Positions 1-7,839 are shown, counted from the first letter of the stretch. The stretch: 57,998 nucleotides of DNA from Caballeronia terrestris (GCF_001544515.1 NZ_FCOL02000034.1:1-57998); one strand, 5' to 3'. Program-made: numbers and translations. The notes: generated by a model not told the origin, from the sequence alone.

Positions 1-668
1 GATCCGACCCAGAAGAACGGCTCGCTCATCGAAGCCGTGACTTTTGCAAGCACGCTTAGGTCGGCGCTCGTTTCGGCATCGACGATTAGCGCTTGCGCTG
101 CGCCGTCGGCCGACGCGGCCGCCGCGATGCGTTCACGCAGCACCGCCCGATCGCCGCGCAGGGCATCGACGGAAAGCCGCTGCGTGCGCAAGCCCTCTGC
201 TTCGAGCAGCGGCTGCAGGCCTGCGTTACGCCCGGCGTTTTCCAACTGCCACGTTTCCGTCGATTCGAGCGGCTCGCCGTGCACGAGCACGCGAGCGTCG
301 CGCACCGTGCGGCCAGTCGCCGGAAACGCGGGTGCAACGATCGCGAGGCCCGCGAGCGGTTGCAGCGCCGCGACTTCGGCCGTCCAGTTGCCGCGCAAGG
401 TCGAATCGATCTTCTTGTAGAGGCGCCGGCCGGGCGCGTGCAGCGAGTGCCATGCATCGGCGGTGCGCGCAGCCGCTTCGGACGGCGAGAGGCGTCGCGT
501 GTCGGTATCGGCGGCGATGACCGTGGCGCTCGCGTCGGCGCCGGACGCGTCGAGCGTCACCACCGTGCGCCGCCCGGCGCCCGCGAAACCGATCGCGCAA
601 TCGGCGGCGCCCGAGAGATCGTCGGCGATGATCAGCATGCCCGTCGTTCTTCCTTCAGCCGCGCTCAT
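1..668 (-). CDS. Four-carbon acid sugar kinase (DUF1537 family), C-terminus outside window
   Basis: The minus-strand frame is open from the ATG at 668 to the window edge, giving about 222 residues. The N-terminus reads MLIIADDLSGAADCAIGFAG, the typical start of the DtnK/OtnK/YgbK kinase family, which phosphorylates four-carbon acid sugars such as threonate, erythronate or 3-oxo-tetronates. The family motif KKIDSTLRGNW follows further on. Family members are usually about 400 residues, so the ATP-binding C-terminal half lies outside the window. The start codon overlaps the stop of the upstream permease gene (ATGA arrangement), so the two are probably translationally coupled. Substrate is not determinable from the sequence. 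Confidence 0.9.
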   Translation of the reverse strand, partial: MSAAEGRTTGMLIIADDLSGAADCAIGFAGAGRRTVVTLDASGADASATVIAADTDTRRLSPSEAAARTADAWHSLHAPGRRLYKKIDSTLRGNWTAEVAALQPLAGLAIVAPAFPATGRTVRDARVLVHGEPLESTETWQLENAGRNAGLQPLLEAEGLRTQRLSVDALRGDRAVLRERIAAAASADGAAQALIVDAETSADLSVLAKVTASMSEPFFWVG

Positions 669-1645
669 TGCGTCGCCTCCCGTGTGATGCGCCGCTCCGC
701 GACGCGCTTTGCCACCGCCGCCGTCAGGATCGGCGACACGATCGCCGTCACGACGACGCACGCGGCAACCAGCAGTGTCGCGCTCTTCGCGGCTTCCGCG
801 TAGACCGGATTCGCCGCCGCGATCAGCGCGGGAACCGCCGCCGCGTTACCCGCTGTATTCGCCGCCGCCATGCCCGCGACGCCGGTGCCGCCCGTCAGGC
901 GATCGGTGAAATAGAGCGGAATGCCCGTCACGATCACGACCGCGAGGCCCAGCCCGATGCCGAGCAAGCCCGCCTGCCAGACTTTGTGCAGGTCGAGGCT
1001 GGCGCCGAGCGCGAGCGCGAAGAACGGGATCATCACCGGCACGGCACGCGCGAGAAAGTCGCGCATTTCGCGATCGAGGTTGCCGAGCAGCATGCCGAGC
1101 GCGAGCGGCAGGATGCTGCCGACGAGCGTTGGCCACGGAAACGCTGAGAGGCCCGCGACGCCGAGCGTCACCATCGTGAGGAACGGGCCCGATTCGAGCG
1201 ACATGATCGTGTACGCGCCGACGTCTTCCGACCTGCCGTACTGGCCCATCAGCGCCATGTAGAGGCCGCCATTGGTGTCGTTCATCGCGGCGACGACGGC
1301 GAGCGTCGAGATGCCGGCGAACAATCCCGACGACACCGGCTGCTCGCCCAGGAAATGCCCGAGCACCACGCCGGTCAGAATCGCCGTGCCGACTTTCGCC
1401 GCGAACAGCGCGCCGCCTTTCTTGAGAAGGTAGGGCGTCGCCTTCACGTTGATGCTCGCGCCCATGCAGACGTAGAACACGGCCAGGATCGGCAGCGCGC
1501 CGGTGAAGAGCGCGTTCGTGAACGAGCCGAAGAACTTCGGCATGCCGGGCAGGAACGTCGCGACGAGCGAGCCGATCAGGAGCGGCACGATCATCATGCC
1601 GCCGGGTACGCGCTCCACTGCGCGCTTGATGTAAATCTGAGCCAT
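665..1645 (-). CDS. kdgT: 2-keto-3-deoxygluconate permease family transporter
   Basis: A 326-residue, strongly hydrophobic protein with about ten membrane segments. The start IKRAVERVPGGMMIVPLLIG is the hallmark of the KdgT family of sugar-acid:proton symporters. MNDTNGGLYMALMGQYG and the C-terminal NTAGNAAAVPALIAAANP are further family landmarks. I chose the ATG at 1645 because GGGGAG precedes it at good spacing and KdgT proteins begin there; the frame could extend upstream to 1699 without a ribosome site. Pairing with a DUF1537 kinase suggests uptake of a C4-C6 sugar acid that is then phosphorylated; that substrate is inference. The divergent DeoR gene is the probable regulator. Confidence 0.9.
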   Translation of the reverse strand: MAQIYIKRAVERVPGGMMIVPLLIGSLVATFLPGMPKFFGSFTNALFTGALPILAVFYVCMGASINVKATPYLLKKGGALFAAKVGTAILTGVVLGHFLGEQPVSSGLFAGISTLAVVAAMNDTNGGLYMALMGQYGRSEDVGAYTIMSLESGPFLTMVTLGVAGLSAFPWPTLVGSILPLALGMLLGNLDREMRDFLARAVPVMIPFFALALGASLDLHKVWQAGLLGIGLGLAVVIVTGIPLYFTDRLTGGTGVAGMAAANTAGNAAAVPALIAAANPVYAEAAKSATLLVAACVVVTAIVSPILTAAVAKRVAERRITREATQ

Positions 1646-1687
1646 GCGTGTCTCCCCTTGAAATATTTGCGCGAATCGATCATTCTG

Positions 1688-1702
1688 TGATTGAAACAAT
1701 CA
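1688..1702. promoter_or_regulatory. Candidate DeoR-family operator, site 1
   Basis: Perfect palindrome TGATTG-AAA-CAATCA, 43 bp upstream of the permease start. A near copy with the same AAA centre lies at 1793-1807. Paired sites between a DeoR regulator and its divergent target are the expected arrangement; binding itself is inferred. Confidence 0.5.
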
Positions 1703-1792
1703 AACCGAAGTGTAGGCGTTCTGCTCGATTCGCGCAATTTACGACTCGTCGGGGTTTACGTTGATCACAAAGCAATCGATTTACGGTTGAAA

Positions 1793-1807
1793 TGATCGAA
1801 ACAGTCA
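1793..1807. promoter_or_regulatory. Candidate DeoR-family operator, site 2
   Basis: TGATCG-AAA-CAGTCA, an imperfect palindrome matching site 1 (1688-1702) at 13 of 15 positions. It lies about 94 bp upstream of the regulator's start codon. The two centres are 105 bp apart, a whole number of helical turns, which would suit looping or co-operative repression. Confidence 0.5.
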
Positions 1808-1900
1808 TTTTTTCTGGTCTGCGGTCAGATAAGGAGCAGCATTGGACGCGTGCCCGATCCGATACACTGGGCGCCCGCCGGGACAAACACACGGGGATTC

Positions 1901-2671
1901 ATGAAAGTTGCCAAACGCCGCGAGGCGATGCTGCGCGCCGTGCTCTCCGGCATGAACGACGTGAGCGCGCTCTGCGAGCACTTCGGGATGTCGGAGGCGA
2001 CGGTGCGGCGCGACCTGCGTGCGCTCGCCGACGAGCGGCGCATCGTGCGCACGTATGGCGGCGCCGCGTCGGTGGGCATGCACGAGCCGGAGGAATCGCT
2101 CGATATGCGGCGCGAGAGCTTTCGCGAGCAGAAGGAGGCGATCGCACGCGCGGCGGCATCGCACGTGCAGGACGGCGACACGATCTTCCTCGACGGCGGC
2201 ACGACCACGGCCGCGCTTGCGCACTGTCTCGCGGGGCGCCAGGGCATCCATGTGGTCACGAACAACCTGCTGGCCGTCGGGCTGCTCGCGCCGAGTGACG
2301 TGCCGGTGACGCTGATCGGCGGCGACGTGCGCCCGTCGAGCATGAGCACGCTCGGACCGCTCGCGCAGATCGCGCTGTCGCGCATCACCGTCGACAAGGC
2401 GTTTCTCAGTGCGGACGGGGTCGTCGCGGGGCGGGGGCTGTGCGAGGCGAGCGCCGAGCAGGCATTTTTAAAGGAATGTGTGATTCGGCAGGCGGCGAGC
2501 GTGTTCGTGCTCGTGACCTCGAACAAGCTGGAGCGCGCAAATCAGCAGCATTGGACGCCGCTCGAGCGCGGATGGACGCTGATCACCGATGCTGCGCGCG
2601 ACGCGCCGGCGCTGGAACGGTTCGCGTTGCTTGATGAAGTGGCGGTGGTTTCGGCGGAAGCGGGGAAGTGA
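1901..2671 (+). CDS. DeoR/GlpR family transcriptional regulator
   Basis: A 256-residue DeoR-type repressor. The N-terminal winged helix-turn-helix has its recognition helix at about residues 31-41 (SEATVRRDLRAL) followed by the wing RRIVRTYGGA. The C-terminal DeoRC sensor domain has the sugar-phosphate loop DTIFLDGGTTT near residues 93-103 and the VVTNN strand. The ATG at 1901 follows GGGGATTC; an in-frame ATG at 1850 would add 17 residues not typical of the family. It is divergent from the permease-kinase pair and probably represses it until a phosphorylated intermediate binds. The two palindromes at 1688-1702 and 1793-1807 are the likely targets. Confidence 0.92.
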   Translation: MKVAKRREAMLRAVLSGMNDVSALCEHFGMSEATVRRDLRALADERRIVRTYGGAASVGMHEPEESLDMRRESFREQKEAIARAAASHVQDGDTIFLDGGTTTAALAHCLAGRQGIHVVTNNLLAVGLLAPSDVPVTLIGGDVRPSSMSTLGPLAQIALSRITVDKAFLSADGVVAGRGLCEASAEQAFLKECVIRQAASVFVLVTSNKLERANQQHWTPLERGWTLITDAARDAPALERFALLDEVAVVSAEAGK

Positions 2672-2752
2672 ACGTCGCATCGGACTCGTGGATGCACCTT
2701 CGTTTTCTGCCAGATTCGTGCCGCAGCGACCTAGGCAGCAAACGACACCGTC

Positions 2753-3703
2753 TCAATAGCTCACTTTAAAGGTCGGCGAATCTTCTGGCTGATGACGCCG
2801 CCGGTCATAGATCCGTGTCGTTGCGATGTTCGCGTGGCCAAGCCATTCCTGCACCGACGCAATATCGGCGTTTCGCTCAAGTGCATTGGTGGCGGCAGTT
2901 GCCCGCAGACTATGGACGCGGAAACCGTGAACCTTGATCCGGGACTTTGCCGCGTAGCCGAGCACGATCTTATAGACGCCATCGGCGGAGAGCGCCGCAC
3001 CCGTGTGCCGGCGGGCGGGCTGGAAGAGCGGGGCGTCCGGTGCGTCGCGGTGGCCGGCGACTTCCAAATAGAGATGAATTTTTGCGGCGCTGTCCGGATG
3101 CAGCGGCAGGTAGCGTAGCTTGTTGCCCTTGCCGTGGATCCGCAAATGCGACACGCCGCGCCGGTGGTGCAGGTCCTTCACTTTTAACAAGCACAGCTCC
3201 TCGCGGCGCAGGCCGTGATAGAGCAGCACCGAGAGCAGCGCGCGGTCACGCTTGCCCTTAAGGGTCGCCGGGTCCGGCGCATCGAGCAGCGCGCGCGCCT
3301 GGTGATCGCCGATCGCCGGCGTTTTGCCTTCGTTGCCGTCGACCTTCGGCCGCTTCGTCCCTTTCACCGGGTTGAAAGCGACCGCGTTCTTTTCGCACAG
3401 ATATTCGAACAGCGATGAGAGTGCGGCGAGCTTGCGCCGGATGGTGGCGCCCGACAGCGCCCGCTCTTCGAGCGTGTTGCGCCACGCCAGCACATGCGCG
3501 CGGGTGACGAGGCGAAACTCGTCCGGCCGCGCGATGCCGGCGAAACCCATAAAGTCCTGCAGGTCGATCCGGTACGCGCGGCGGGTGCGCGGATTGTCCA
3601 GATTGGCGAACCATTCGGCTTCGGCCGGCACGGACGCCAGCTGGTGAAACTCCGCGCCGGTCAGCCGCCGGGCGTTTTCAACGGGGATCGGCAGCACGGA
3701 CAT
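2753..3703 (-). CDS. Tyrosine recombinase / phage-type integrase
   Basis: A 316-residue site-specific recombinase. The N-terminal SAM-like core-binding domain (about residues 25-115) precedes the catalytic domain. The conserved residues are visible: Arg166 in YHGLRREEL, Lys192/195 in GKGNKLR, His264 and Arg267 in HSLRATAAT, His290 in LGHANIATT and Tyr299 in RIYDRR. The catalytic set is therefore complete. The start at 3703 follows GGAG; the frame could extend to 3748. It overlaps the stop of the small upstream gene by 26 bp. Position beside DeoR and at the left of a run of accessory genes suggests it mobilised island 1. Confidence 0.93.
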   Translation of the reverse strand: MSVLPIPVENARRLTGAEFHQLASVPAEAEWFANLDNPRTRRAYRIDLQDFMGFAGIARPDEFRLVTRAHVLAWRNTLEERALSGATIRRKLAALSSLFEYLCEKNAVAFNPVKGTKRPKVDGNEGKTPAIGDHQARALLDAPDPATLKGKRDRALLSVLLYHGLRREELCLLKVKDLHHRRGVSHLRIHGKGNKLRYLPLHPDSAAKIHLYLEVAGHRDAPDAPLFQPARRHTGAALSADGVYKIVLGYAAKSRIKVHGFRVHSLRATAATNALERNADIASVQEWLGHANIATTRIYDRRRHQPEDSPTFKVSY

Positions 3704-3947
3704 GGTTTTCTCCGCGGAGTTCGGCACCCTGCGCACGGACCAGCGCAATCAGTTCGCCGATCGTGATTTCAAAGCGGTGCTCGCGGTGGATGCCGACCTT
3801 GCGCTCATCGCTTTCGACAAGCAACACGCTTTTCCCGTCCGCGCTGACGCTCAGATTCACCGAGCGACACAAGCGCCCGGTGGTCGCCTCATGCTGCGTC
3901 AGGAGGTCCATCTGACCCACCGCGCCTTTGATCGCTAACTGCGCCAT
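3678..3947 (-). CDS. Small hypothetical protein co-encoded with the integrase
   Basis: An 89-residue protein with no family I can name. The ATG follows GGGACGGGC, and its 3' end overlaps the integrase start by 26 bp, so the two are probably one operon. The middle region (SVNLSVSADGKSVLLVESDERKVG split over two strands by predicted pattern) looks like a small beta-rich fold, followed by a helix EITIGELIALVRAQG. It may act as an accessory or directionality factor for the recombinase, but nothing in the sequence proves that. Codon use looks genuine, with third-position GC bias. Confidence 0.65.
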   Translation of the reverse strand: MAQLAIKGAVGQMDLLTQHEATTGRLCRSVNLSVSADGKSVLLVESDERKVGIHREHRFEITIGELIALVRAQGAELRGENHVRAADPR

Positions 3948-3986
3948 GCCCGTCCCGAAAGATCCGCCCCAGGCTGCAGGTTAGTC

Positions 3987-4006
3987 TTGATAACGGATTT
4001 TATCAA
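3987..4006. promoter_or_regulatory. Inverted repeat upstream of integrase operon
   Basis: Perfect 7-bp arms TTGATAA / TTATCAA separated by six bases, 40 bp upstream of the small integrase-linked gene. It is in a locally AT-rich patch and could be an operator for the integrase operon or an arm-type recombinase site. The rest of 3948-4304 shows no gene I can support. Confidence 0.4.
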
Positions 4007-4241
4007 TACTACCGTCCGTGACGGCATGACCGGGCGGTTGCCGTGTTCTGCTCGCCAAGCAGAAAGCTCGGCCGTGCGCTTGCGGCCGACCTTCTCGCGT
4101 GCTCGCCGTTTTATTTCGAACCCGGCATCGCACTGGCTGGCCCGTTACGGTGACCTTTCCGAGCCGGGGATTCGGGATTTTTTCTTGCTAACAAAGATTT
4201 ACGTTCCGTCTTAGAGGGCGGAGCGCCGACGTGGTGGATTT

Positions 4242-4260
4242 GGCCCGCTTCGGGCGGGCC
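4242..4260 (+). terminator. GC-rich hairpin, possible terminator
   Basis: GGCCCGC-TTCGG-GCGGGCC, a 7-bp perfect stem with a short loop followed by TTCTGT. The T-run is weak, so termination is only possible. It sits 45 bp upstream of the small gene at 4305. Confidence 0.4.
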
Positions 4261-4304
4261 TTCTGTGCTGACGCCTGTCATTGACCTGATTCAGGGAGGC
4301 GGAG

Positions 4305-4481
4305 ATGGAAGAAAATCTGAGTACGCTGCGTATCGCTCGTTCACATGAGGGGCAATGGTTGGGGCGGATCCTGATCGGCTCGACGGAACTCGTTGTTACC
4401 GCCTGCAAGTCGCCGCAAGAAGTCGAGGAGCTTGTCAATAAGATGGGCCTCCATCCCGGCCAAGTCGAGATCGAAGCTTAA
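4305..4481 (+). CDS. Small hypothetical protein, 58 aa
   Basis: A 58-residue frame preceded by a near-ideal ribosome site (GGGAGGCGGAG, about 5 bases before the ATG). The product runs from MEENLSTLRIARSHEGQWLG to HPGQVEIEA. It is hydrophilic, with a helix-like middle (SPQEVEELVNKMG), and has no signal peptide or membrane segment. I do not recognise the family. The strong ribosome site and codon pattern are the main support. Confidence 0.55.
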   Translation: MEENLSTLRIARSHEGQWLGRILIGSTELVVTACKSPQEVEELVNKMGLHPGQVEIEA

Positions 4482-4790
4482 ACGTGAGCGCGGAGGTCGG
4501 AGCCATGTGTTACGGCGATCCAGGAATTATTGAAGACAGTCATTGACGGTCGCAGGCTTCAAACGAACGAGGTGGGCCATACATTGCTCGACGACTTCGA
4601 GCACTTCTGCGCCTATTCGGGCTGTGATCCTGGCAATGCCTGGGCGAAGCCTGCATTCCTGAGTGCGCGACTTGCCAAAACCTCCGCCTGGTTCCGGCAA
4701 TCGAGCCGGCAGAACTGATGCACGGCAACCACGTCGCTGGGGCTCGGTTCCGGCCGGTCGAAATCCACCGAGTTCTAACGCTCTAACAAT
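4482..4790. other. Gap without a recognised gene
   Basis: A 62-codon frame at 4530-4718 (MKTVIDGRRLQTNEVGHTLL...) exists but has no ribosome site and no family I recognise. It may be a remnant of a larger gene cut off where the duplicated segment begins at 4791. Confidence 0.3.
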
Positions 4791-4808
4791 GCATCGCCGC
4801 AAGCAATC

Positions 4809-5063
4809 ATGGAAACCACTGGAAGCGTCGCCCTGGCAGAGGTAGCCGTTCGGGCAAGCCATCTCGACGTCGCGTGCACGCGTTGCAGCCGGCGTGGCCG
4901 GTACCGATTGGCACGGCTCGTCGAGCAGTTCGGCGGCGATTACGCGATGACGGACTTGGGTGCGGAGCTGGCGAACTGCCCAAGCAGGAGCGCGACCGCG
5001 CACGGCGAACGCTGCGACGTGTACTTCCCCTGTCTTCCGGCGATCTTGGACGGCGCCGATTAA
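4809..5063 (+). CDS. Small four-cysteine (zinc-ribbon-like) hypothetical protein
   Basis: An 84-residue protein. Cys23 and Cys26 form a CTRC pair, with Cys57 (NCPSR) and Cys69 (RCDVYFP), a spacing that suggests a small zinc-binding fold. Homologues I recall from rhizobia and Burkholderia are uncharacterised and end near the RCDVYFPxLPAIL motif seen here, so this copy looks full length. No good ribosome site is visible before the ATG. A paralogue with a frameshift lies at 19810. A strong terminator follows at 5152. Function is unknown; a nucleic-acid or redox role is only a guess. Confidence 0.7.
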   Translation: METTGSVALAEVAVRASHLDVACTRCSRRGRYRLARLVEQFGGDYAMTDLGAELANCPSRSATAHGERCDVYFPCLPAILDGAD

Positions 5064-5151
5064 TCGGTGATGTGCCCGACATGCCTTGCATTGCGGGTCG
5101 GGTCTGCTACAACGTAAGAGGTCTCCTCGCGCGCATCCTGGCGTGAGCATT

Positions 5152-5187
5152 GCCCGCCGGGTAAGCGCTGCGGCGGGCTTTTCTTTT
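5152..5187 (+). terminator. Rho-independent terminator
   Basis: Perfect 8-bp stem GCCCGCCG / CGGCGGGC with an 11-base loop, followed by TTTTCTTTT. It ends the four-Cys gene transcript. The same element in the duplicate copy is shortened by three bases. Confidence 0.8.
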
Positions 5188-5233
5188 GCTAAGCTACCAG
5201 TACGCCTCTCGCGTTCGGGCGTCTCTCCTTCGC

Positions 5234-5257
5234 GCCCGCTGCGGCGGGCTTCTTTTT
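5234..5257 (+). terminator. Second, tandem Rho-independent terminator
   Basis: Stem GCCCGC / GCGGGC with loop TGCG and a TTCTTTTT tail, about 55 bp after the first terminator. No gene is seen between them, so it acts as a back-up. The remainder of 5258-5585 holds nothing I can support. Confidence 0.65.
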
Positions 5258-5585
5258 GTGTTCGTAGAGCGGGGAGTGCCGTACTCTCGCGCCTCGCGCC
5301 AGTCGCGCCGGCAAGCGCCACGAGCATCGCCTAATGCTCGCGCTGTACCTGCGAGCCAATGCATGCGCCACGTAACAGGAACGCACTTGATACGCCCGCC
5401 GTACCGCTCGACTTAGACCCCCGATCAAGATGGCGGGGCCATTGCGCGCGAGCCAGTTGGAGCGTTCATAAAATCGGATGAGACGGGATTCCCTCATCGA
5501 CCTTGAGAACCTCGTCGGAGTGAGCGGTGACCGTGCGCGCAAACTGCATGAGCGCTGCGCAGGTCACGCCAACAAAGGGTGCAGC

Positions 5586-5804
5586 ATGAAACTCGAGTAC
5601 CGCGAATGGACGATCAACTCGCAACCTGAAAAGAAGGGTCATCACTGGCACGCGTGGGTCGAGGTCGAGCGCGGGCCGAGTGAGGACCAGGACGGCTGGC
5701 AAATCTTTCACTTCACCGACATTGGCTATTTCGACACCGAGGCCGCGGCCGTCGAGCGCGGGATTGCATGGGCGCAATCGTGGCTGAGCTCTAACTACGG
5801 GTAA
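5586..5804 (+). CDS. Small hypothetical protein, 72 aa
   Basis: A 72-residue protein starting MKLEYREWTINSQPEKKGHH. I chose the ATG at 5586, after AAAGGG; the frame is open upstream to 5478 but that part lacks protein-like composition. The product is rich in aromatic and acidic residues (WHAWVEVERGP, GWQIFHFTDIGYFDTEAAA) and ends in a helix that includes a Trp pair. It resembles uncharacterised Burkholderia proteins. A decayed gene follows only 4 bp later, so the two were probably an operon. Confidence 0.6.
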   Translation: MKLEYREWTINSQPEKKGHHWHAWVEVERGPSEDQDGWQIFHFTDIGYFDTEAAAVERGIAWAQSWLSSNYG

Positions 5805-5808
5805 ATCA

Positions 5809-6119
5809 ATGGCAAAAGCGGCTTACACGTACGCGCATATCACCGAGAAGACCGAAAGGAAATCGGTAGTTTGATGACCGAGGCACGCGGCGAGGCGACA
5901 ATGGAGAAGAAATTCCGGAAAGCACCACTATGCGACCGGCGTCTACCTGGCGTGGCGCGCGATCACCGGCTTTGGCTACAAGCCCGCGGATGCGGAGCGG
6001 ATCAAGGCCATGCTGTCGACAGTGAAGCTGATAGCGTGCCGAATCACGCTTCACCCATGCGTCAGCGAGGCAAGGCGCGCGATCATTCCGACGTCCAGAA
6101 GGGGTCCCGACGTGCGGTG
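5809..6119 (+). pseudogene. Frameshifted conserved hypothetical gene
   Basis: Three frames read in succession give one plausible protein: MAKAAYTYAHITEKTER, then EIGSLMTEARGEATMEKKF, then HHYATGVYLAWRAITGFGY and a Lys-rich tail. Single-base losses near 5860 and 5925 would account for the breaks. I infer a pseudogene because the joined product looks like a compact soluble protein while no single frame does. The parent family is not one I can name. Downstream, 6120-6397 holds no supportable gene. Confidence 0.5.
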
Positions 6120-6397
6120 ACATGATCGTCGCGCAGAGCGCCACCGCGCTTAACCGTTACACCACCATCGCGCGCTTTCAGACATCAGCCGTCAACGATC
6201 CGCAGTCGCACGACGAAGCACTGTTGTGGATGGGTGCGCATGCGTTTTGGGATGACGAGGATCGAGTTTGTCGGCGCCGTGTCCTACGCGCAATCGTCGT
6301 GGAGTCGGCTTGCCTAGCAGAGCAGAGATGCGCGCAGCCTTCGTAATACCGACTTGTTTGGAAAGTCACCTGACTTGTACGCCTTCAGGGCGCACGG

Positions 6398-6426
6398 TTG
6401 ACAAATTTACACAAATCGTGTACACT
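6398..6426 (+). promoter_or_regulatory. Sigma-70 promoter with operator-like repeats for tacAT
   Basis: Consensus -35 TTGACA (6398-6403), 17-bp spacer, -10 TACACT (6421-6426), 32 bp before the antitoxin start. The motif TGTACA occurs twice (within GTGTACA at about 6419 and 6435) with a further TTACACA to the left, forming inverted repeats over the promoter. This fits autoregulation by the ribbon-helix-helix antitoxin. Confidence 0.75.
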
Positions 6427-6458
6427 TTGAATGTGTACAAATGGAATTGGAGGCCGCC

Positions 6459-6737
6459 ATGCCGCGCGCTGCGATCGACGACAATCAGAGAATGAACCTG
6501 CGGGTGCCGCCCGAGGTGAAGTCTCGGCTGACCCGCGCTGCGAGCCTTAACCATGTCGACTTGACCAGCTTCGTGACCCAGGCTGCGCTGCGCGAGGCCG
6601 ATGCGGTGATTGCAGCCGCGGAGCAGATCAAGTTGACGGAAGACAGCTACAAGCGTGTGCTGGCGCTGCTTGAAGATCCGCCGGAACCGAACGGGAAACT
6701 GCTTGCCGCCGCCAGGGCGATGCCGAAACCGGCATGA
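6459..6737 (+). CDS. tacA: Type II antitoxin, TacA/DUF1778 family
   Basis: A 92-residue protein with an N-terminal ribbon-helix-helix domain (RMNLRVPPEVKSRLTRAA, about residues 12-29, then the second helix LTSFVTQAALREAD). The C-terminal arm (about 55-92) is the part that wraps the toxin in known TacA proteins. The ATG at 6459 follows TTGGAGG; the in-frame ATG at 6441 lacks a site. It overlaps the toxin gene by 4 bp (ATGA). The pair should be autoregulated from the promoter at 6398-6426, where TGTACA repeats lie. Confidence 0.88.
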   Translation: MPRAAIDDNQRMNLRVPPEVKSRLTRAASLNHVDLTSFVTQAALREADAVIAAAEQIKLTEDSYKRVLALLEDPPEPNGKLLAAARAMPKPA

Positions 6738-7270
6738 CCCTTCCGGCCTGGCATGAAGAAGCGATCGGCAGGGAGCATGATCGTGATGCCTTCGATTGCA
6801 CGGACGGCGAGCTGAACCAATATCTCAAAAAATACGCGCGCCAAAATCACGAAAACGGCGGGGCCAAGACTTTCCTCGCGATCGAGGACGAAAGCGGACG
6901 CATCCTCGGCTATTACACATTGGCGCCGAGTTCCGCTGTCTACGACCAGACGCCTGAAGCGGCCCGCAAGGGCCTGCCGCGTCATCCGGTGCCTGGCTTC
7001 CGCCTCGGCCGCCTCGCGACCGATAAAAGCGTTGGCGGCCAGGGTCTCGGCACACAGCTGATCCTTGCGGCCGGCAGGCGCTGTATCAGAGTCGCCGGCG
7101 AAGTCGGCGGCGTTGCGCTGTTCATTGATGCGAAATCCGAACGCGCCGCGAAGTGGTATGAGGAGCGGGGTGCGCTGCGTCTGGTCGGCGTGCCGGAAGG
7201 TCTGCCGATCCCCATGTTGATTTCGCTCAAGACGATCGCGGCCGCGCTGAATGCGGCAGATCAGCTCTAA
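6734..7270 (+). CDS. tacT: GNAT acetyltransferase toxin, TacT family
   Basis: A 178-residue GNAT protein. In the TacT family these enzymes acetylate the amino group of aminoacyl-tRNA and block translation. The acetyl-CoA loop is VGGQGLGTQL (residues 100-109), preceded by the strand FRLGRLATDKS. The catalytic Tyr is Tyr142 in KWYEERGA, matching the Tyr used by characterised TacT toxins. The N-terminal FDCTDGELNQYLKKYARQ is also typical. No disruption is visible, so the module appears intact. It is translationally coupled to tacA and may stabilise island 1. Confidence 0.88.
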   Translation: MTLPAWHEEAIGREHDRDAFDCTDGELNQYLKKYARQNHENGGAKTFLAIEDESGRILGYYTLAPSSAVYDQTPEAARKGLPRHPVPGFRLGRLATDKSVGGQGLGTQLILAAGRRCIRVAGEVGGVALFIDAKSERAAKWYEERGALRLVGVPEGLPIPMLISLKTIAAALNAADQL

Positions 7271-7397
7271 CCACCTCAGGGAAACCCAGAGATTAGGAGC
7301 GGCCGGCCGCCACCCCTGCCTGCTGCGCAGGTGGGTGCCTAACGGCGTTGGCGTCCACGGCTTCCGGCCGACCTCAATTCGGTCAAGGAGCTTGATC

Positions 7398-7670
7398 ATG
7401 ACCGATGAGAAAGCCTGGAAATATGTGGGCGATCAGAAAAGGAAAACATGGACCTACGCCGAGATCACCGCTTCGGCCGAAAAGGAGATACGTCGGATGA
7501 TGGCGTGCGCGTGGCGGGCGGACTCGCACCCGAGAACCGCGCAGCAGTTTCGGGATTGGGCCTACGGTACGTTCGTAGGCTGGAATGGGTTGACAACGGG
7601 CTGGCAGATCGACGGTGACAGCGAGCGGCTCGCGGCTCTGACCGACCCGGCTAAAGGGTCCGACTGGTAG
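7398..7670 (+). CDS. Hypothetical protein, 90 aa
   Basis: A 90-residue protein starting MTDEKAWKYVGDQKRKTWTY. The ATG at 7398 has AAGGAG eight bases upstream; the frame continues back to 7251 but that part looks non-coding. It is hydrophilic and helical with many Trp residues, and has no signal peptide. I do not recognise the family. It lies 127 bp after the toxin gene and could share its transcript. Confidence 0.55.
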   Translation: MTDEKAWKYVGDQKRKTWTYAEITASAEKEIRRMMACAWRADSHPRTAQQFRDWAYGTFVGWNGLTTGWQIDGDSERLAALTDPAKGSDW

Positions 7671-7804
7671 CATCGCGACTTGGACACCAACGGCCAGACG
7701 CGCAGGCGAAAGACCCGCCGTAGCGGGTTCAAAAAAAGGAGTGCTCTACAACACGCTCCGTCGCCCCCAACGTAGCGCATTCACAGATTACCGCGTAATC
7801 GATG

Positions 7805-7839
7805 AAACCAAAAAAAGTAGCCCGCCGACGAGGGCGGGC
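7805..7839 (-). terminator. Minus-strand terminator
   Basis: Stem GCCCGCC / GGCGGGC with a 6-base loop at 7820-7839. The plus-strand A-run at 7809-7816 becomes a T-run after the hairpin when read on the minus strand. It is correctly placed to end transcription of the decayed ligase gene to its right. Confidence 0.6.

Larger units (their letters stand above)
4791..5194 (+). repeat. About 400-bp duplicated segment, copy 1 (copy 2 at 19792-20193)
   Basis: The stretch from GCATCGCC through the four-Cys protein gene, its spacer and its terminator is nearly identical to 19792-20193 in the same orientation. Similarity stops abruptly on both sides. Copy 1 keeps the reading frame and the full 8-bp terminator stem; copy 2 has an inserted C and a 3-base deletion in the stem. 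Confidence 0.9.

Noticed and set aside
6122..6346. A 74-codon plus-strand gene upstream of tacAT
   Set aside because: No ribosome site; the sequence looks like the decayed tail of the preceding gene.
7700..7736. Hairpin ACCCGC/GCGGGT as a plus-strand terminator
   Set aside because: An A-run, not a T-run, follows on the plus strand, and no gene on the minus strand would end there.
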